Positions 34,303 through 43,009 of a stretch of 64,000 nt of DNA are shown here, in pieces. Position 1 is the first letter of the stretch. Each line of letters starts with the position of its first letter. The stretch spans positions 34,706-98,705 of the forward strand of contig DATIKU010000016.1 in assembly GCA_035477215.1 (NCBI GenBank), in the 5' to 3' direction. The translations under genes were made by a program, and so were the position numbers. The notes below the pieces were generated by a model. That model was not told where the DNA came from and did no database searches. It was given only the letters and a program-made list of their open reading frames with translations. Source of the DNA: Spirochaetota bacterium. Its GTDB lineage: Bacteria; Spirochaetota; UBA4802; UBA5368.

Positions 34303-36087
34303 ATGAACAACGGCATCAATTCCGGCGAAGTGTCCCGCAGGGGATTTCTCTCATTCGTAATCACAACAGCGGCGACCCTGGCCGCGTCCGGCCTGTTCGG
34401 ACGATTCTTCAGCCGTTACGCGCAGGCTAAGGAGTCGGGTAATTCCGGCAAGTTCAAGGCGATAAAGGTCGCGGTAAACGACAACGGTATAAGAATACTC
34501 CTTAAAAACGGATTTATCACCGATGGTACGGGCACCCCTGGATTCAGGGGGGACCTTTTAATCAAAGGGAGCGTCATCGAGGAGATAGCGCCCGGCGGGA
34601 TGGAATTCACGGGCGAAACTGTCGACTGCGAGGGTCTCGTCGTATCACCCGGCTTTATCGACATGCACTCGCATATGGACGGGGTGCTTCCGGCCGAGGG
34701 CCATGACGAACTCAAAACGCCCTTCACCGCCCAGGGCGTCACCACCTTCGTCGCCGGCAACTGCGGTTTCGGAGTGGCGGCGTATATGAAAAACTCTCCC
34801 CACCGGGAGATGATCGAAAAACGCATCATGGACCGCATATTCTCGGTCGAATGGGACACCTACGGTGAGTTTTTCGACCGCCTGAAGAACCGATCACTCA
34901 CCCACAACATGGCGGTGCTCGCCGGAAGCGGCACCACCCGCATGTCGATGCGCGGCATGAAGAGCGATCCGTTCTCGCCCGACGAAATGAAGGTCTACCG
35001 GGGGCTCCTGGAGGAGGCGCTCGACCAGGGAGCGCGCGGCATTTCATACGGCCTCCAGTACGAGCCGGACATCTTCGCGACGATGGAGGAGCTTACGGAA
35101 ATCGCCCGCCTGGTGAAAAGCAGGGATGCGGTAATCACCGTTCACATGAAGGCCTACTCGGCGCTTTCGCCCTCCTACCCGGTCCGGCCCTTCGGAAGGG
35201 CGCATAACCTCCTGGCGATCGACGATATGCTCGCGGTGGCGAAGGAGACCGGCGTGAAGATGCAGCTTTCGCACCTCATCTTCGTCGGAGAAAAATCGTG
35301 GAAAACCTGCCCCGAGGCGCTCGAGCTCATCGACGGCGCGAGGAAAAGCGGCCTCGACATCCAGTTCGACACCTATGCCTATCACTGCGGCGTATCGGTC
35401 ATCAACGTCTTCCTTCCTCAGTGGTTCCTCGCCCGCCTCCCCGAGGCCTACGAGAGCAGCTCGGCGCGGCGCAAGCTCCGCATGGAGATGTATATCGTAC
35501 GAAAGCTCCTTGGCTTCGGTTACCGCGACATTCAGGTGACCAACGCCATCGATCCGGAGCTCGTACAGTATAACGGCATGTTCGTGGATGAGATCGCGAA
35601 AGCGCGCAAGATGGACGAGCTCGACTGCCTGCTTGACATCTCGAGGCGCACCAATGGCGCGGCCCGGGTGCTCAACCACCGTTACAGCAAGCTCGAAAAC
35701 GTGCACGACATGATCCGGCACCCCGCCGCGCTCTTCATGACCGACGCGTGGGTCACGCCGGCTGGGGTGCAGAACCCCGGCGCGTTCGGCAACTTCCCGC
35801 TGTTGCTCCAGTACGCGCGCGACTACAAGCTGGCCCCGATGGAAGACGTGGTGCGCAAGATGACCGGCGCTTCGGCCGATCGTTTCAAGCTCGAAAAACG
35901 AGGCTATCTCAAAAAGGGCTACGCTGCGGACATAACGGTCTTCAACTGGAACACGATAAAGGACAACACCACACGCGAACACAGCGATGCGCCCCCCACG
36001 GGAATCGCGGGCGTTTTCGTCAACGGGAAACGCGTACTCGCGAACGGCACGGTCGACGCGTCCGTTAAAGCGGGCGTGATTATATAG
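34303..36087 (+). CDS. Tat-exported amidohydrolase, N-acyl-D-amino-acid deacylase-like
   Basis: 594 residues. A twin-arginine signal is seen at SRRGFLSF followed by a hydrophobic region and AQA cleavage. The amidohydrolase core includes ILLKNGFITDGTGTPGFRGD, the metal-binding VVSPGFIDMHSHMDG, HMKAYS and SHLIFVG His residues, FMTDAWVTPAG and the C-terminal YAADITVFNW. The combination, with Tat export, is most like D-aminoacylase or N-acyl-D-amino acid deacylase, which frees D-amino acids. Exact substrate is open. A hairpin terminator follows. Confidence 0.87.
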   Translation: MNNGINSGEVSRRGFLSFVITTAATLAASGLFGRFFSRYAQAKESGNSGKFKAIKVAVNDNGIRILLKNGFITDGTGTPGFRGDLLIKGSVIEEIAPGGMEFTGETVDCEGLVVSPGFIDMHSHMDGVLPAEGHDELKTPFTAQGVTTFVAGNCGFGVAAYMKNSPHREMIEKRIMDRIFSVEWDTYGEFFDRLKNRSLTHNMAVLAGSGTTRMSMRGMKSDPFSPDEMKVYRGLLEEALDQGARGISYGLQYEPDIFATMEELTEIARLVKSRDAVITVHMKAYSALSPSYPVRPFGRAHNLLAIDDMLAVAKETGVKMQLSHLIFVGEKSWKTCPEALELIDGARKSGLDIQFDTYAYHCGVSVINVFLPQWFLARLPEAYESSSARRKLRMEMYIVRKLLGFGYRDIQVTNAIDPELVQYNGMFVDEIAKARKMDELDCLLDISRRTNGAARVLNHRYSKLENVHDMIRHPAALFMTDAWVTPAGVQNPGAFGNFPLLLQYARDYKLAPMEDVVRKMTGASADRFKLEKRGYLKKGYAADITVFNWNTIKDNTTREHSDAPPTGIAGVFVNGKRVLANGTVDASVKAGVII

Positions 36088-36097
36088 AAGCGTATTG

Positions 36098-36133
36098 GGC
36101 GGCCGAAAAACTCCCGGCCGCCTTTCGCTTTTT
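36098..36133 (+). terminator. Rho-independent terminator after the amidohydrolase
   Basis: Stem GGCGGCCG and CGGCCGCC with a 9-base loop, followed by TTTCGCTTTTT. It begins 11 bases after the stop. Confidence 0.8.
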
Positions 36134-36297
36134 CCACACGAGCAGAGGGCAGCCTCACCGGTCCCCGCTCATCCGGGAGTAAAAATACGCCGCCTGCCGG
36201 AATGCATTCTCCATCCACCAATCGCATATCTGTTGACATATCACCCACACGGGTATGGAAACCCATCGTTGCGATCGTCCATTTTCAGGGGTATGCC

Positions 36298-36601
36298 ATG
36301 AGGGTATTCAAAAGCCGCGCTATTCGCATGCATGATTGCGTTTGTATCGGTCGAACTGTACGCGCAGTGCGCGAGCGGCGACTGCATGAGCTGACAGGGA
36401 ACCATGAAGCTCGGCGACGGGCGTCACTATACGGGCCGGTGGAAGGACTGAAAGCCGCACGGCATGGGGATGATGACGAACCCCGACGGGAGCGTCCAGC
36501 GCGGCCGCCGGCAGGATGGCGACTACATGGGCAAGGAAAAGGAACCCGAAAAGAAGCATGAAGTCGAGAAGAAGAAAAAGAAATTCAAATTAAAGCTCTG
36601 A
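36298..36601 (+). pseudogene. MORN-repeat secreted protein, disrupted by a frameshift and two UGA codons
   Basis: ATG 36298-36300 has AGGGGT seven bases upstream. Removing one A from the AAAA run at 36310-36313 gives a signal peptide MRVFKAALFACMIAFVSVE, then Cys-rich CASGDC. The same frame continues to TGA at 36599 as a MORN protein: GDGRHYTGRWKD, KPHGMGMMTNPDGS, followed by a basic tail. It is broken by TGA at 36392-36394 and 36449-36451. Both fall where a Gly is expected (CMS-G-QG and KD-G-KPHG), one G-to-T change from GGA each. UGA is a stop in the other genes here, so this is decay, not recoding. Frame a (MRVFKSRAIRMHD) is an artefact of the frameshift. Confidence 0.8.
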
Positions 36602-36618
36602 CCCCGCCTTCCCCGAAT

Positions 36619-36665
36619 CGCCGACCGCATGCGGTCGGCGGCGTTTCGGCTAATGCCGAAACGCC
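36619..36665. repeat. Two adjacent strong hairpins at the purH 3' end
   Basis: A perfect 22-base palindrome centred on GCATGC (36619-36640) is followed directly by a second inverted repeat, GGCGTTTCGGC / GCCGAAACGCC with a TAAT loop (36640-36665), that contains the purH stop codon at 36650-36652. No U-tract follows either hairpin. They may act as a transcript-end stabiliser or as a terminator of an unusual form. Confidence 0.7.
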
Positions 36666-37933
36666 CGCTGCCCGGTGTAGACCATCGCCACCTTCGGCAC
36701 GGCCTCGTTGCAGGCGACGATCGACTCGAAATCGCGATCAGACCCCCCCGGCTGCACGATTGACGTAATTCCCTGGGCGATCCCCACGTCGACGCCGTCA
36801 CGGAACGGGAAGAACGCGTCCGACACCATCGCCGCGCCGATAAGCCCGCCGCGCGAGGCGCGGGTCTGCTCGTCGATCGCCTCGAGGTCGGTCTTTTTGC
36901 CCTCACCCTTCGCCGCATCCAGCTCGAACTGCTTGTAGGAGATGCCATACCGCTCGAAACACAATAGATCGGCGTACTTGGTGTATGCCTTGTATACGGC
37001 GATTTCGGCGACGCCGACCCGGTCCTGTTCGCCGGTACCTATGCCGACCGTTACGCCGTCTTTCACGTACAGGACCGAGTTCGAGGTTACCCCCTGCTCG
37101 ACAAACCAGCCGAAGAGCAGATCATCGTATTCTTTTTCCGAGGGCAGGCGCTCGATCGCGTATTTTTCGCCCTTGTACTCCGCGGCGGCGGGCTTGAGAT
37201 CCTCACTGGTTTTGACGATATTCAGCGGCGACTGCTGCACGATGATGCCGCCGTCGATGAGCGACTTGAAATCCACGAAGCGCATGGTGCGGTATTTCTC
37301 GAGCTTGTCAATGCGGTCTATCCGGATGATGCGCAGGTTCTTGCGCTTCTTCAAAATTTCAACGGCGCCCTCGGCGTAATCGGGCGCCACCACCACCTCC
37401 ATGTATTCACGCGCGATCAGCTCGGCCGTGTCGCGGTCGAGCGTCCGGTTGAGCGCCGCGCACCCGCCGAACGCCGCGATGCGGTCGGCGCGAAACGCCC
37501 GACCGAACGCCTCCGCAGGGGTCGCACCGTACGCGACACCGCAGGGATTGTTGTGCTTGACGATCACCGCGGCGGGCTTCTCCGAAAGGTATTTCAATAT
37601 ATTGAGCGAGTTATCGATGTCGGTAAGGTTTATTTTACCGGGGTGCTTGCCCGGCTGGATCATCATGGCCTCGTCAATGCCGCTTGCAAGCGCGTTACCG
37701 GAAGCGATGAACGTACATCCTCCCAGCGCGAGGTTGCCGTTTACAAGTTCGTACATGGCGGCCTCCTGCCCGGGGTTCTCACCGTAGCGCAGCCCCTTTT
37801 CCACTAGCGCCCCTCCGTCCTCGAGTTTCCATGAGCGTTTTCTGTACTCCAGCGTCTGGTCACCGAAGCGGATGGTCATGGTGTCGGGGAAGTGGTCGTC
37901 CATAATGGTTTTATATGCTTTTTTTAAATCCAT
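36650..37933 (-). CDS. purH: AICAR transformylase (PurH C-terminal domain only)
   Basis: 427 residues from ATG 37931-37933. Motifs of phosphoribosylaminoimidazole-carboxamide formyltransferase: LRYGENPGQEAA, the catalytic KHNNPCG (Lys-His pair), GGLIGAAMVSDAFFPFRDGV, SIVQPGGSDRD and the C-terminal QRAFRH. The N-terminal IMP cyclohydrolase (MGS-like) domain of normal PurH is absent: the protein begins with a short linker and goes straight into the transformylase core. A cyclohydrolase must therefore come from a separate gene or from an unrelated enzyme such as archaeal-type PurO. The 30 codons upstream of the ATG are not protein-like. A weak TTGACA promoter lies at 38051-38079. Confidence 0.9.
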   Translation of the reverse strand: MDLKKAYKTIMDDHFPDTMTIRFGDQTLEYRKRSWKLEDGGALVEKGLRYGENPGQEAAMYELVNGNLALGGCTFIASGNALASGIDEAMMIQPGKHPGKINLTDIDNSLNILKYLSEKPAAVIVKHNNPCGVAYGATPAEAFGRAFRADRIAAFGGCAALNRTLDRDTAELIAREYMEVVVAPDYAEGAVEILKKRKNLRIIRIDRIDKLEKYRTMRFVDFKSLIDGGIIVQQSPLNIVKTSEDLKPAAAEYKGEKYAIERLPSEKEYDDLLFGWFVEQGVTSNSVLYVKDGVTVGIGTGEQDRVGVAEIAVYKAYTKYADLLCFERYGISYKQFELDAAKGEGKKTDLEAIDEQTRASRGGLIGAAMVSDAFFPFRDGVDVGIAQGITSIVQPGGSDRDFESIVACNEAVPKVAMVYTGQRAFRH

Positions 37934-38050
37934 CGGTCCCTCTGATTCGTTAGAGTATCGGACCCGGCCGCTTCTCGCCGCCGGCGAAGGCAAAACGATA
38001 AACCGGGTTTCGCGGCACACGAAACGAACATCCCGTCCGGGATGTCAGGT

Positions 38051-38079
38051 AATCTTTTACCGCGGCACTTCCATGTCAA
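38051..38079 (-). promoter_or_regulatory. Candidate promoter for purH
   Basis: Minus strand TTGACA and AAGATT 17 bases apart; the -10 box is poor. About 118 bases above the start at 37933. Confidence 0.35.
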
Positions 38080-38214
38080 CGAGAAATTTCCGACCCCTCG
38101 ACCGATCGCCTGATACATACGGAAAATTGATTGCGCGATCCCGCCTGTTTGTGCAGACTAAAGCAAGTCCTTCACGCAGGTGATAAAGGGCCACAGATTA
38201 CGAATGGAGCGCTT

Positions 38215-40191
38215 ATGCGGACAGTCTGGAAAATCGATTCGTTCGGCGTCGTTTCGATAATCGGCGCCGGAGCGTGGGGCACAGCCGTGGCCGCCCTGAT
38301 CGCGGAAAACCATCCGGGCCTTTGTGTGCGGCTGTGGGCATACGAAAAATCAGTTGCGCATACAATCAACAAACGCTCCGAAAACACACTCTACCTCCCG
38401 GGTACGGTACTGCCATCAAACGTAAGCGCCACCTACAGCCTGCGGGAATGTTTTCAGAACGCGCGCATCGTCATCATCGCCACGCCGTCTAAGGCGGTAT
38501 ACGATACCTGCCAGAGATGTGCCGCGCACATTTTGCCGGACGCCCACGTTGCCTTCCTTTCAAAGGGCTTCTGTAAAATCCAGGGCAAGACGCTCACGAT
38601 ATCGGAGACCATCGCCCTCGCCCTTCCGCGCGTCGGAAACAGGATAGCCGCGATCTCCGGCCCCACACACGCCGAGGAGGTAACGACTCGCTTTCACAGC
38701 TGTATCAGTATCGGAAGCGCGAACGAAGAAACGCGCCGCGTCTTCACCCGTCTGCTCTCCTGTTCGTTCCTCCAGTGCCGGGAAACGGACGATATCCGGG
38801 GGGTCGAACTGGGCGGCACCCTTAAAAATCCCGCGGCGATCGCGGCAGGCATGATCAGCGTGCTGCCGAAATGCGGTGACAACCTCGCCGGCGCACTCAT
38901 CGCGGAATCCATGAAGGAGATGCTCCGCGTGGGAACGGCGCTGGGAGGGCGCGAGGAAACCCTTCTTGACATCTCCGGACTCGGCGACCTCGTCGCGACC
39001 GCGCTGAGCTCCCACAGCCGGAACCGTCGTTTCGGTAGTGATATCGCCGGCCGAATAATCAAGGGAGGGCGGCCTCTCGGTCTCTTCGACCGCATCCTGC
39101 TTTATTTCCGGCCCGGCCGCGTTATGGAACGCATGACGCAGCGACTGCACTATCTCGCCGAGGGCGCCTACGCGATCGAGCCGCTTATAGAAATCGCCGA
39201 ACGCGTGGGGGTCGCCCTGCCGCTGTACCGCTCGCTTTACGAGGTGCTGCTCAACCGCAAAGATCCTTCGCTGCTCGTGGAGACCATCAAGGACCCGCGC
39301 CGATTCGAGGAGCTTTATGCACGCGCCGGCTTCCAGCCATTCCTCAGCGGCAGGGACGTCCGGCACCAGGCCGGAACGCTGTTTAAAAAGCCCGTACTCG
39401 ACGACCTGGTTCGAAAAATCGACACGGCGGGGGTGCCGGGTATATGCGGCGATACAGCCGATGCCCGGGCCGCGATCATAGAAAAAGCGTCCGCCGTTTT
39501 CGATCATATCGCCGACAGGTTCAGCCGGGTGTTCGCCGCGGTTGCGTTTTTTCTGCTGAATATCCTCTCGTTGATTTCGCCACTCGCCGGAGCGCGCGGC
39601 CTTCCCGTTGCCGTGCTCCGTGTCGAAGGCGGCGGCATACGGCGCTCCCGTGAAATGTCTGGCTTTACGCCGGTGTACGTCATGCCCCTCGATGACCGCG
39701 CCATGGTCCCGCAAGCGGTATTCGCGATACGGCGCCGTGGAATGCCGCCACCGAGGTTCTGGACTGATGAGGTGCCGATCCGCGGGCCGTTTATGGACGG
39801 GATACTACGCCGCTGCGGCGGCTTTTCCGCCGGTTACGCAAGGATCGGCGATCCGCTCTACCGGGAGGTACTGGCGTCGTATCTCTCATTCATGGCTTCC
39901 CACGGAATACCCGTTCTCCTGCTTTCCCCGCCGAGGGAAAATAGCGGAGTACTCGGCAATTCGTATAACGACGAAGCGGCCTTTTTGCTCCAGTCGATTC
40001 TCGATACGCGACAGCCCCTGCTATTTTTTCCCGTATCGGCATATCCGGCCGAAGCGCGCGCAGGGAGGGGAGGTGTCAGGCTGAGAATCGGGGAGCCCCT
40101 CTCGTCCTCCGCCGCGCCGGATGCCGGTCCCCTGCTGGTGGAAATCGCGCGAAGGATTACAGGCTCGGGAGCGATCAACCGGAAGCGGTAA
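38215..40191 (+). CDS. gpsA: Glycerol-3-phosphate dehydrogenase fused to an acyltransferase-like domain
   Basis: 658 residues from ATG 38215 (GGAG just upstream). Residues 10-360 are GpsA: dinucleotide fold GAGAWGTAVAALIA, SGPTHAEEV, catalytic Lys204 in GGTLKNPAAIAAG, and SGLGDLVATALSSHSRNRRFG at the glycerol-phosphate site. It makes sn-glycerol-3-phosphate from DHAP. Residues about 440-640 have the order of a PlsB/PlsC acyltransferase: a hydrophobic stretch 440-458, PVYVMPLDDRA where HxxxxD should be, IRGPFMDGILRRCGGFS (as in GPLLRRxGGF), GDPLYREVLASYLSFM, LLLSPPREN in place of FIEGGRSR, and LFFPVSAYP. The catalytic His and Asp and the EGGR box are replaced, so this half is probably inactive and may bind G3P or membranes. 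280-base gap upstream of the gene. Confidence 0.85.
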   Translation: MRTVWKIDSFGVVSIIGAGAWGTAVAALIAENHPGLCVRLWAYEKSVAHTINKRSENTLYLPGTVLPSNVSATYSLRECFQNARIVIIATPSKAVYDTCQRCAAHILPDAHVAFLSKGFCKIQGKTLTISETIALALPRVGNRIAAISGPTHAEEVTTRFHSCISIGSANEETRRVFTRLLSCSFLQCRETDDIRGVELGGTLKNPAAIAAGMISVLPKCGDNLAGALIAESMKEMLRVGTALGGREETLLDISGLGDLVATALSSHSRNRRFGSDIAGRIIKGGRPLGLFDRILLYFRPGRVMERMTQRLHYLAEGAYAIEPLIEIAERVGVALPLYRSLYEVLLNRKDPSLLVETIKDPRRFEELYARAGFQPFLSGRDVRHQAGTLFKKPVLDDLVRKIDTAGVPGICGDTADARAAIIEKASAVFDHIADRFSRVFAAVAFFLLNILSLISPLAGARGLPVAVLRVEGGGIRRSREMSGFTPVYVMPLDDRAMVPQAVFAIRRRGMPPPRFWTDEVPIRGPFMDGILRRCGGFSAGYARIGDPLYREVLASYLSFMASHGIPVLLLSPPRENSGVLGNSYNDEAAFLLQSILDTRQPLLFFPVSAYPAEARAGRGGVRLRIGEPLSSSAAPDAGPLLVEIARRITGSGAINRKR

Positions 40192-40212
40192 AACGGGGCG
40201 CTGCGAGGCTTG

Positions 40213-41139
40213 CTACCGGCGACCGAAAAGTGCGCCCGCCCGCTCCCACAGACCGCCGACTCCCAGCAGCGAAACCAGGATCAGGAGGGCGCCGGTCATG
40301 ATGGAGACGGTAAACGGGTCGGCGAAAACGAGCACACCAAGGGCGCCGGCGAAGATGATGCGGCTCGCGGACACCAGCGAGCCCGACGCGGCCTCGATAT
40401 ACCGGTAACCAATGGTGATGAACACCTGCCCCGCGGCGGCCGCCGCTCCCGAGAGCAACAGGTACAGGGTGACAATCCCACGGGGCAGCACGCAGTCCCA
40501 CAGTAAAAATAAACCGCTTAGCATGCAGCCGAAAACCATGAGATAGAAGACGATGACTTCACTCGAATCGTACTTGCGCGCCTCCCTGAGAAAGGGAATG
40601 CCGAAACCCGCCACAAGCCCCGACAGGAGCGCGAGCAGATCGCCGGGATTGATGCTATCGAAATCAGGCGCGACGATGAGGTACACGCCCGCCAACGTGA
40701 GGAGGAGATAGAAGACGTTTCGAAGCCTCGTTTTCTCGGCGTTGATGAAAGGAGCGACGAGGAACACGAATGCCGGATAGGTCATGTTGAGCATGTTGGC
40801 ATTGGTGACCGTGGTCAGTTCGAGTCCGGCGAAAAAGAGCATAACCGCCGTAACGTTGAACACGGCACGCAACACCACGTGCCTCAGATTGTTCGGCCTG
40901 AACGACTTGCGCATAAAAAGCATGTAGAGACCGGCGACCAGCGTGCCGATCGCGAAGCGCACGAACGTGATCTCGATGCCGCCTATGGCGGAATTGTTGG
41001 TGACGAGTTTCCCGAAGACCGTTGAAAGCGCGAAGGTGAACTCGGCAAGGAGGAGCAGGAGGATGCCCGTGTACATTGGTTTGTAATCGAGCGGGGCGCG
41101 ACCCGCGCTATACCCTCCCGAGTCTGAATTCGTCGCCAA
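40213..41139 (-). CDS. EamA-family (DMT) transporter
   Basis: About 308 residues from TTG 41137-41139; an ATG at 41074-41076 would give 287. Ten predicted transmembrane helices in two EamA repeats (YTGILLLLLAEFTFALSTVFG ... and the second half with VSASRIIFAGALGVLVFAD and MTGALLILVSLLG). EamA proteins export amino acids, nucleosides or other metabolites; the substrate is unknown. Start is uncertain: the TTG has GGAGCGG upstream, the ATG has no ribosome site. It lies downstream of the small protein at 41185-41328 and is likely co-transcribed with it. Confidence 0.86.
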   Translation of the reverse strand: MATNSDSGGYSAGRAPLDYKPMYTGILLLLLAEFTFALSTVFGKLVTNNSAIGGIEITFVRFAIGTLVAGLYMLFMRKSFRPNNLRHVVLRAVFNVTAVMLFFAGLELTTVTNANMLNMTYPAFVFLVAPFINAEKTRLRNVFYLLLTLAGVYLIVAPDFDSINPGDLLALLSGLVAGFGIPFLREARKYDSSEVIVFYLMVFGCMLSGLFLLWDCVLPRGIVTLYLLLSGAAAAAGQVFITIGYRYIEAASGSLVSASRIIFAGALGVLVFADPFTVSIMTGALLILVSLLGVGGLWERAGALFGRR

Positions 41140-41184
41140 GCCGAACCGTCCGCTCCAAAAGATCGTTCATGACGAGCCCGAGCT

Positions 41185-41328
41185 TCATGCGCATCCCATA
41201 AACGTCTCTTTAAAGAGTATGGTCCGGGCGACTCGGCCGAACCTGACCGGAAGCACCTTGTTCGGGATGTCGGAGGCGGTAAATATCCACCGAAAAAAGG
41301 AATTGATGACGTTCCAGATGAATGCCAT
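41185..41328 (-). CDS. Small basic protein (47 residues), possibly the N-terminal part of a frameshifted gene
   Basis: ATG 41326-41328 with AGGTGG five bases upstream. The product (IWNVINSFFRWIFTASDIP, then basic RFGRVARTILF) looks like a membrane-associated amphipathic peptide. At the stop, TGA overlaps a new ATG (ATGA, 41185-41188), from which a second frame of 26 codons runs to TAG at 41108: MKLGLVMNDLLERTVRLG. Joined with one extra base, the two read as a smooth protein of about 73 residues. So it is either two coupled mini-genes or a single gene with a one-base deletion. No family recognised. Confidence 0.5.
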   Translation of the reverse strand: MAFIWNVINSFFRWIFTASDIPNKVLPVRFGRVARTILFKETFMGCA

Positions 41329-41471
41329 AATGCCACCTGTCAGAGAAAAGTGAAAATATGCGACCCGCCGGGTATCTGTCAATGACAATTTACCGACCGC
41401 CGGTTGCGCCTTCCGGCCGAACACGGTGGATCGCCGCTGCGGCCGCACGGTCTTTGGCGGATGAACATCAG

Positions 41472-42707
41472 ATGAAAAACGATAAGAGAAAATCCGTTGC
41501 CATAATCGGCGGAGGGGCTTCCGGCCTGATGGCGGCCTGGCACGCCGCTTCCGGGGGCGCCCGGGTAACGCTTTTTGAAAAGCAGAAAATGCTCGGCCGG
41601 AAGGTCCGCGCGACCGGCAACGGGCGCTGCAACATAACCAACAGAAACATCGACGCATCCTTCTACCATGGGCGCAATCCGCAGTTCGTACGAAACGTCT
41701 TCGGGCGCTTCGGCCTCGACGACACCATCGGTTTTTTCAGGCGAATCGGCATTCCTTTCGTGGAGCTGGAGGGGGGCAGGCTGTATCCGGCATCGCTGCA
41801 GGCATCCACCGTAACGCAGATATTCGAATACGAGTTGGAAAGGCTTGCCGTGGATATCCGTCTTCATCGAAAAATCGAGCGGCTGGAAGAACGCGACGGG
41901 CGCCTCCGCCTGATCACGGCGGGGCAGGAAGAAGCGGATTTCGACGCGGCGGTTCTTGCCGCGGGCGGCTGCGCCTATCCCCAGCTCGGCGCCTCGCGCT
42001 CCGGCTACGAGCTCGCGGCCGCCTTGGACCACACCTTGCACGAACCCTTTCCGGCCATTCTTCCCATCAATATAACTCTTAAAGCCCTTCACCGCCTGGA
42101 GGGAATCAAACGGGACTGCTCGGTCTCGGTGATGCGCTCCGGAAGGCTCGTCGAACGCTCCACCGGGGAGCTTCTCTTCACCAAATACGGCATTTCCGGT
42201 CCGGCGGCGCTTGAGGTGTCGCGCACGGTCAGTGAATCGCTCTGCGCCGGAGAAACACCGGAGATCGCCATCGACTTCTTTCCCGACACCGATGCCGCCG
42301 AGCTCGAAATACTGCTTTCGGAGCTATGGAGCGTCGGCGAGCGCCCCATGGGTCTGAGTCTGCGCGGCCTGCTCAGGGACCGCCTGTGCGACACCCTCCT
42401 CGGAATTGCCGGAGTCGATCCCGCCGCGCCCGCAAGGGGGCTTTCCGCCGGTTCGAGAAAAGCGATCGCCTGCATTTTCAAGGATTTGCGGCTGAGGCCG
42501 GGGGCGGTGCGTTCGTTCAACGAGGCGGTGGTTTCCGCCGGTGGGGTCGATGTCGGCGACGTGCGCCCCGCCACGCTGGAATCCAGACGCGTTAAGAACC
42601 TTTACATTACCGGGGAATTGCTCGACATCGACGGCGACAGCGGGGGATATAATCTCCAGTTCGCCTGGAGTACCGGAGCCCTTGCGGGAACGGCCGCATC
42701 CTCCTGA
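41472..42707 (+). CDS. NAD(P)/FAD-dependent oxidoreductase, BaiN/HI0933 family
   Basis: 411 residues from ATG 41472. FAD-binding GGGASGLMAAWHAASGG near the N-terminus, then the family signature KVRATGNGRCNITN, a substrate domain, GGCAYPQLGASRSGYELA and near the end VTITGELLDID-like LYITGELLDIDGDSGGYNLQ. Members are flavoproteins of poorly known function (HI0933-like; a few reduce bile acid or aminoacetone). The frame is open for 38 codons upstream without protein-like quality, so the ATG right before KNDKRKSVAIIGGG is preferred. Confidence 0.88.
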   Translation: MKNDKRKSVAIIGGGASGLMAAWHAASGGARVTLFEKQKMLGRKVRATGNGRCNITNRNIDASFYHGRNPQFVRNVFGRFGLDDTIGFFRRIGIPFVELEGGRLYPASLQASTVTQIFEYELERLAVDIRLHRKIERLEERDGRLRLITAGQEEADFDAAVLAAGGCAYPQLGASRSGYELAAALDHTLHEPFPAILPINITLKALHRLEGIKRDCSVSVMRSGRLVERSTGELLFTKYGISGPAALEVSRTVSESLCAGETPEIAIDFFPDTDAAELEILLSELWSVGERPMGLSLRGLLRDRLCDTLLGIAGVDPAAPARGLSAGSRKAIACIFKDLRLRPGAVRSFNEAVVSAGGVDVGDVRPATLESRRVKNLYITGELLDIDGDSGGYNLQFAWSTGALAGTAASS

Positions 42708-42727
42708 GGGCGCGCGCATAACGTCGA

Positions 42728-43000
42728 TCAGAACATCGTCATAAAACCTTCGATTTCGGCGACAACGCCGCACACGCCCTTCAGCCTTTCCTCCGACTCG
42801 AATACCGCGGTGACGGTGTAGGAAATAAATTTACCTCCCGAACTCGGACGGCTTTCAACGATTGCGGAAATCCCCTGCTCGTGAAGGGCGTTTTTCAGCG
42901 TTTCCATAAGATGAGGGGAAAACCGGTAAACGGCCTTGAAAGTGATTTCAGTGGGAAAATCCGGAAGCTCCCTCGTTGCGTCATGATGATGCCCTGCCAT
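42728..43000 (-). CDS. DUF493 (YbeD-like) protein
   Basis: 90 residues, the family size. DUF493/YbeD proteins are small ferredoxin-like-fold domains of regulatory role, often beside lipoate genes. Recognised by the segment ITFKAVYRFSPHLMETLKNALH and the strand pair FISYTVTAVFESEERLKGV. It is the last gene of the minus-strand operon dtd-aroKC-ribF-ogt and begins nine bases after ogt ends. Confidence of the family name is moderate, since the motif is short. Confidence 0.7.
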   Translation of the reverse strand: MAGHHHDATRELPDFPTEITFKAVYRFSPHLMETLKNALHEQGISAIVESRPSSGGKFISYTVTAVFESEERLKGVCGVVAEIEGFMTMF

Positions 43001-43009
43001 AAAGCCTCC

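Noticed and set aside
36298..36601. UGA-as-glycine genetic code
   Set aside because: UGA terminates many intact genes in this window (for example smpB), and the same locus also has a frameshift, so decay is simpler.
38560..39714. 384-codon open frame antisense to the gpsA fusion gene
   Set aside because: GC-rich shadow frame: no ribosome site or motif, while the plus strand shows clear GpsA motifs.
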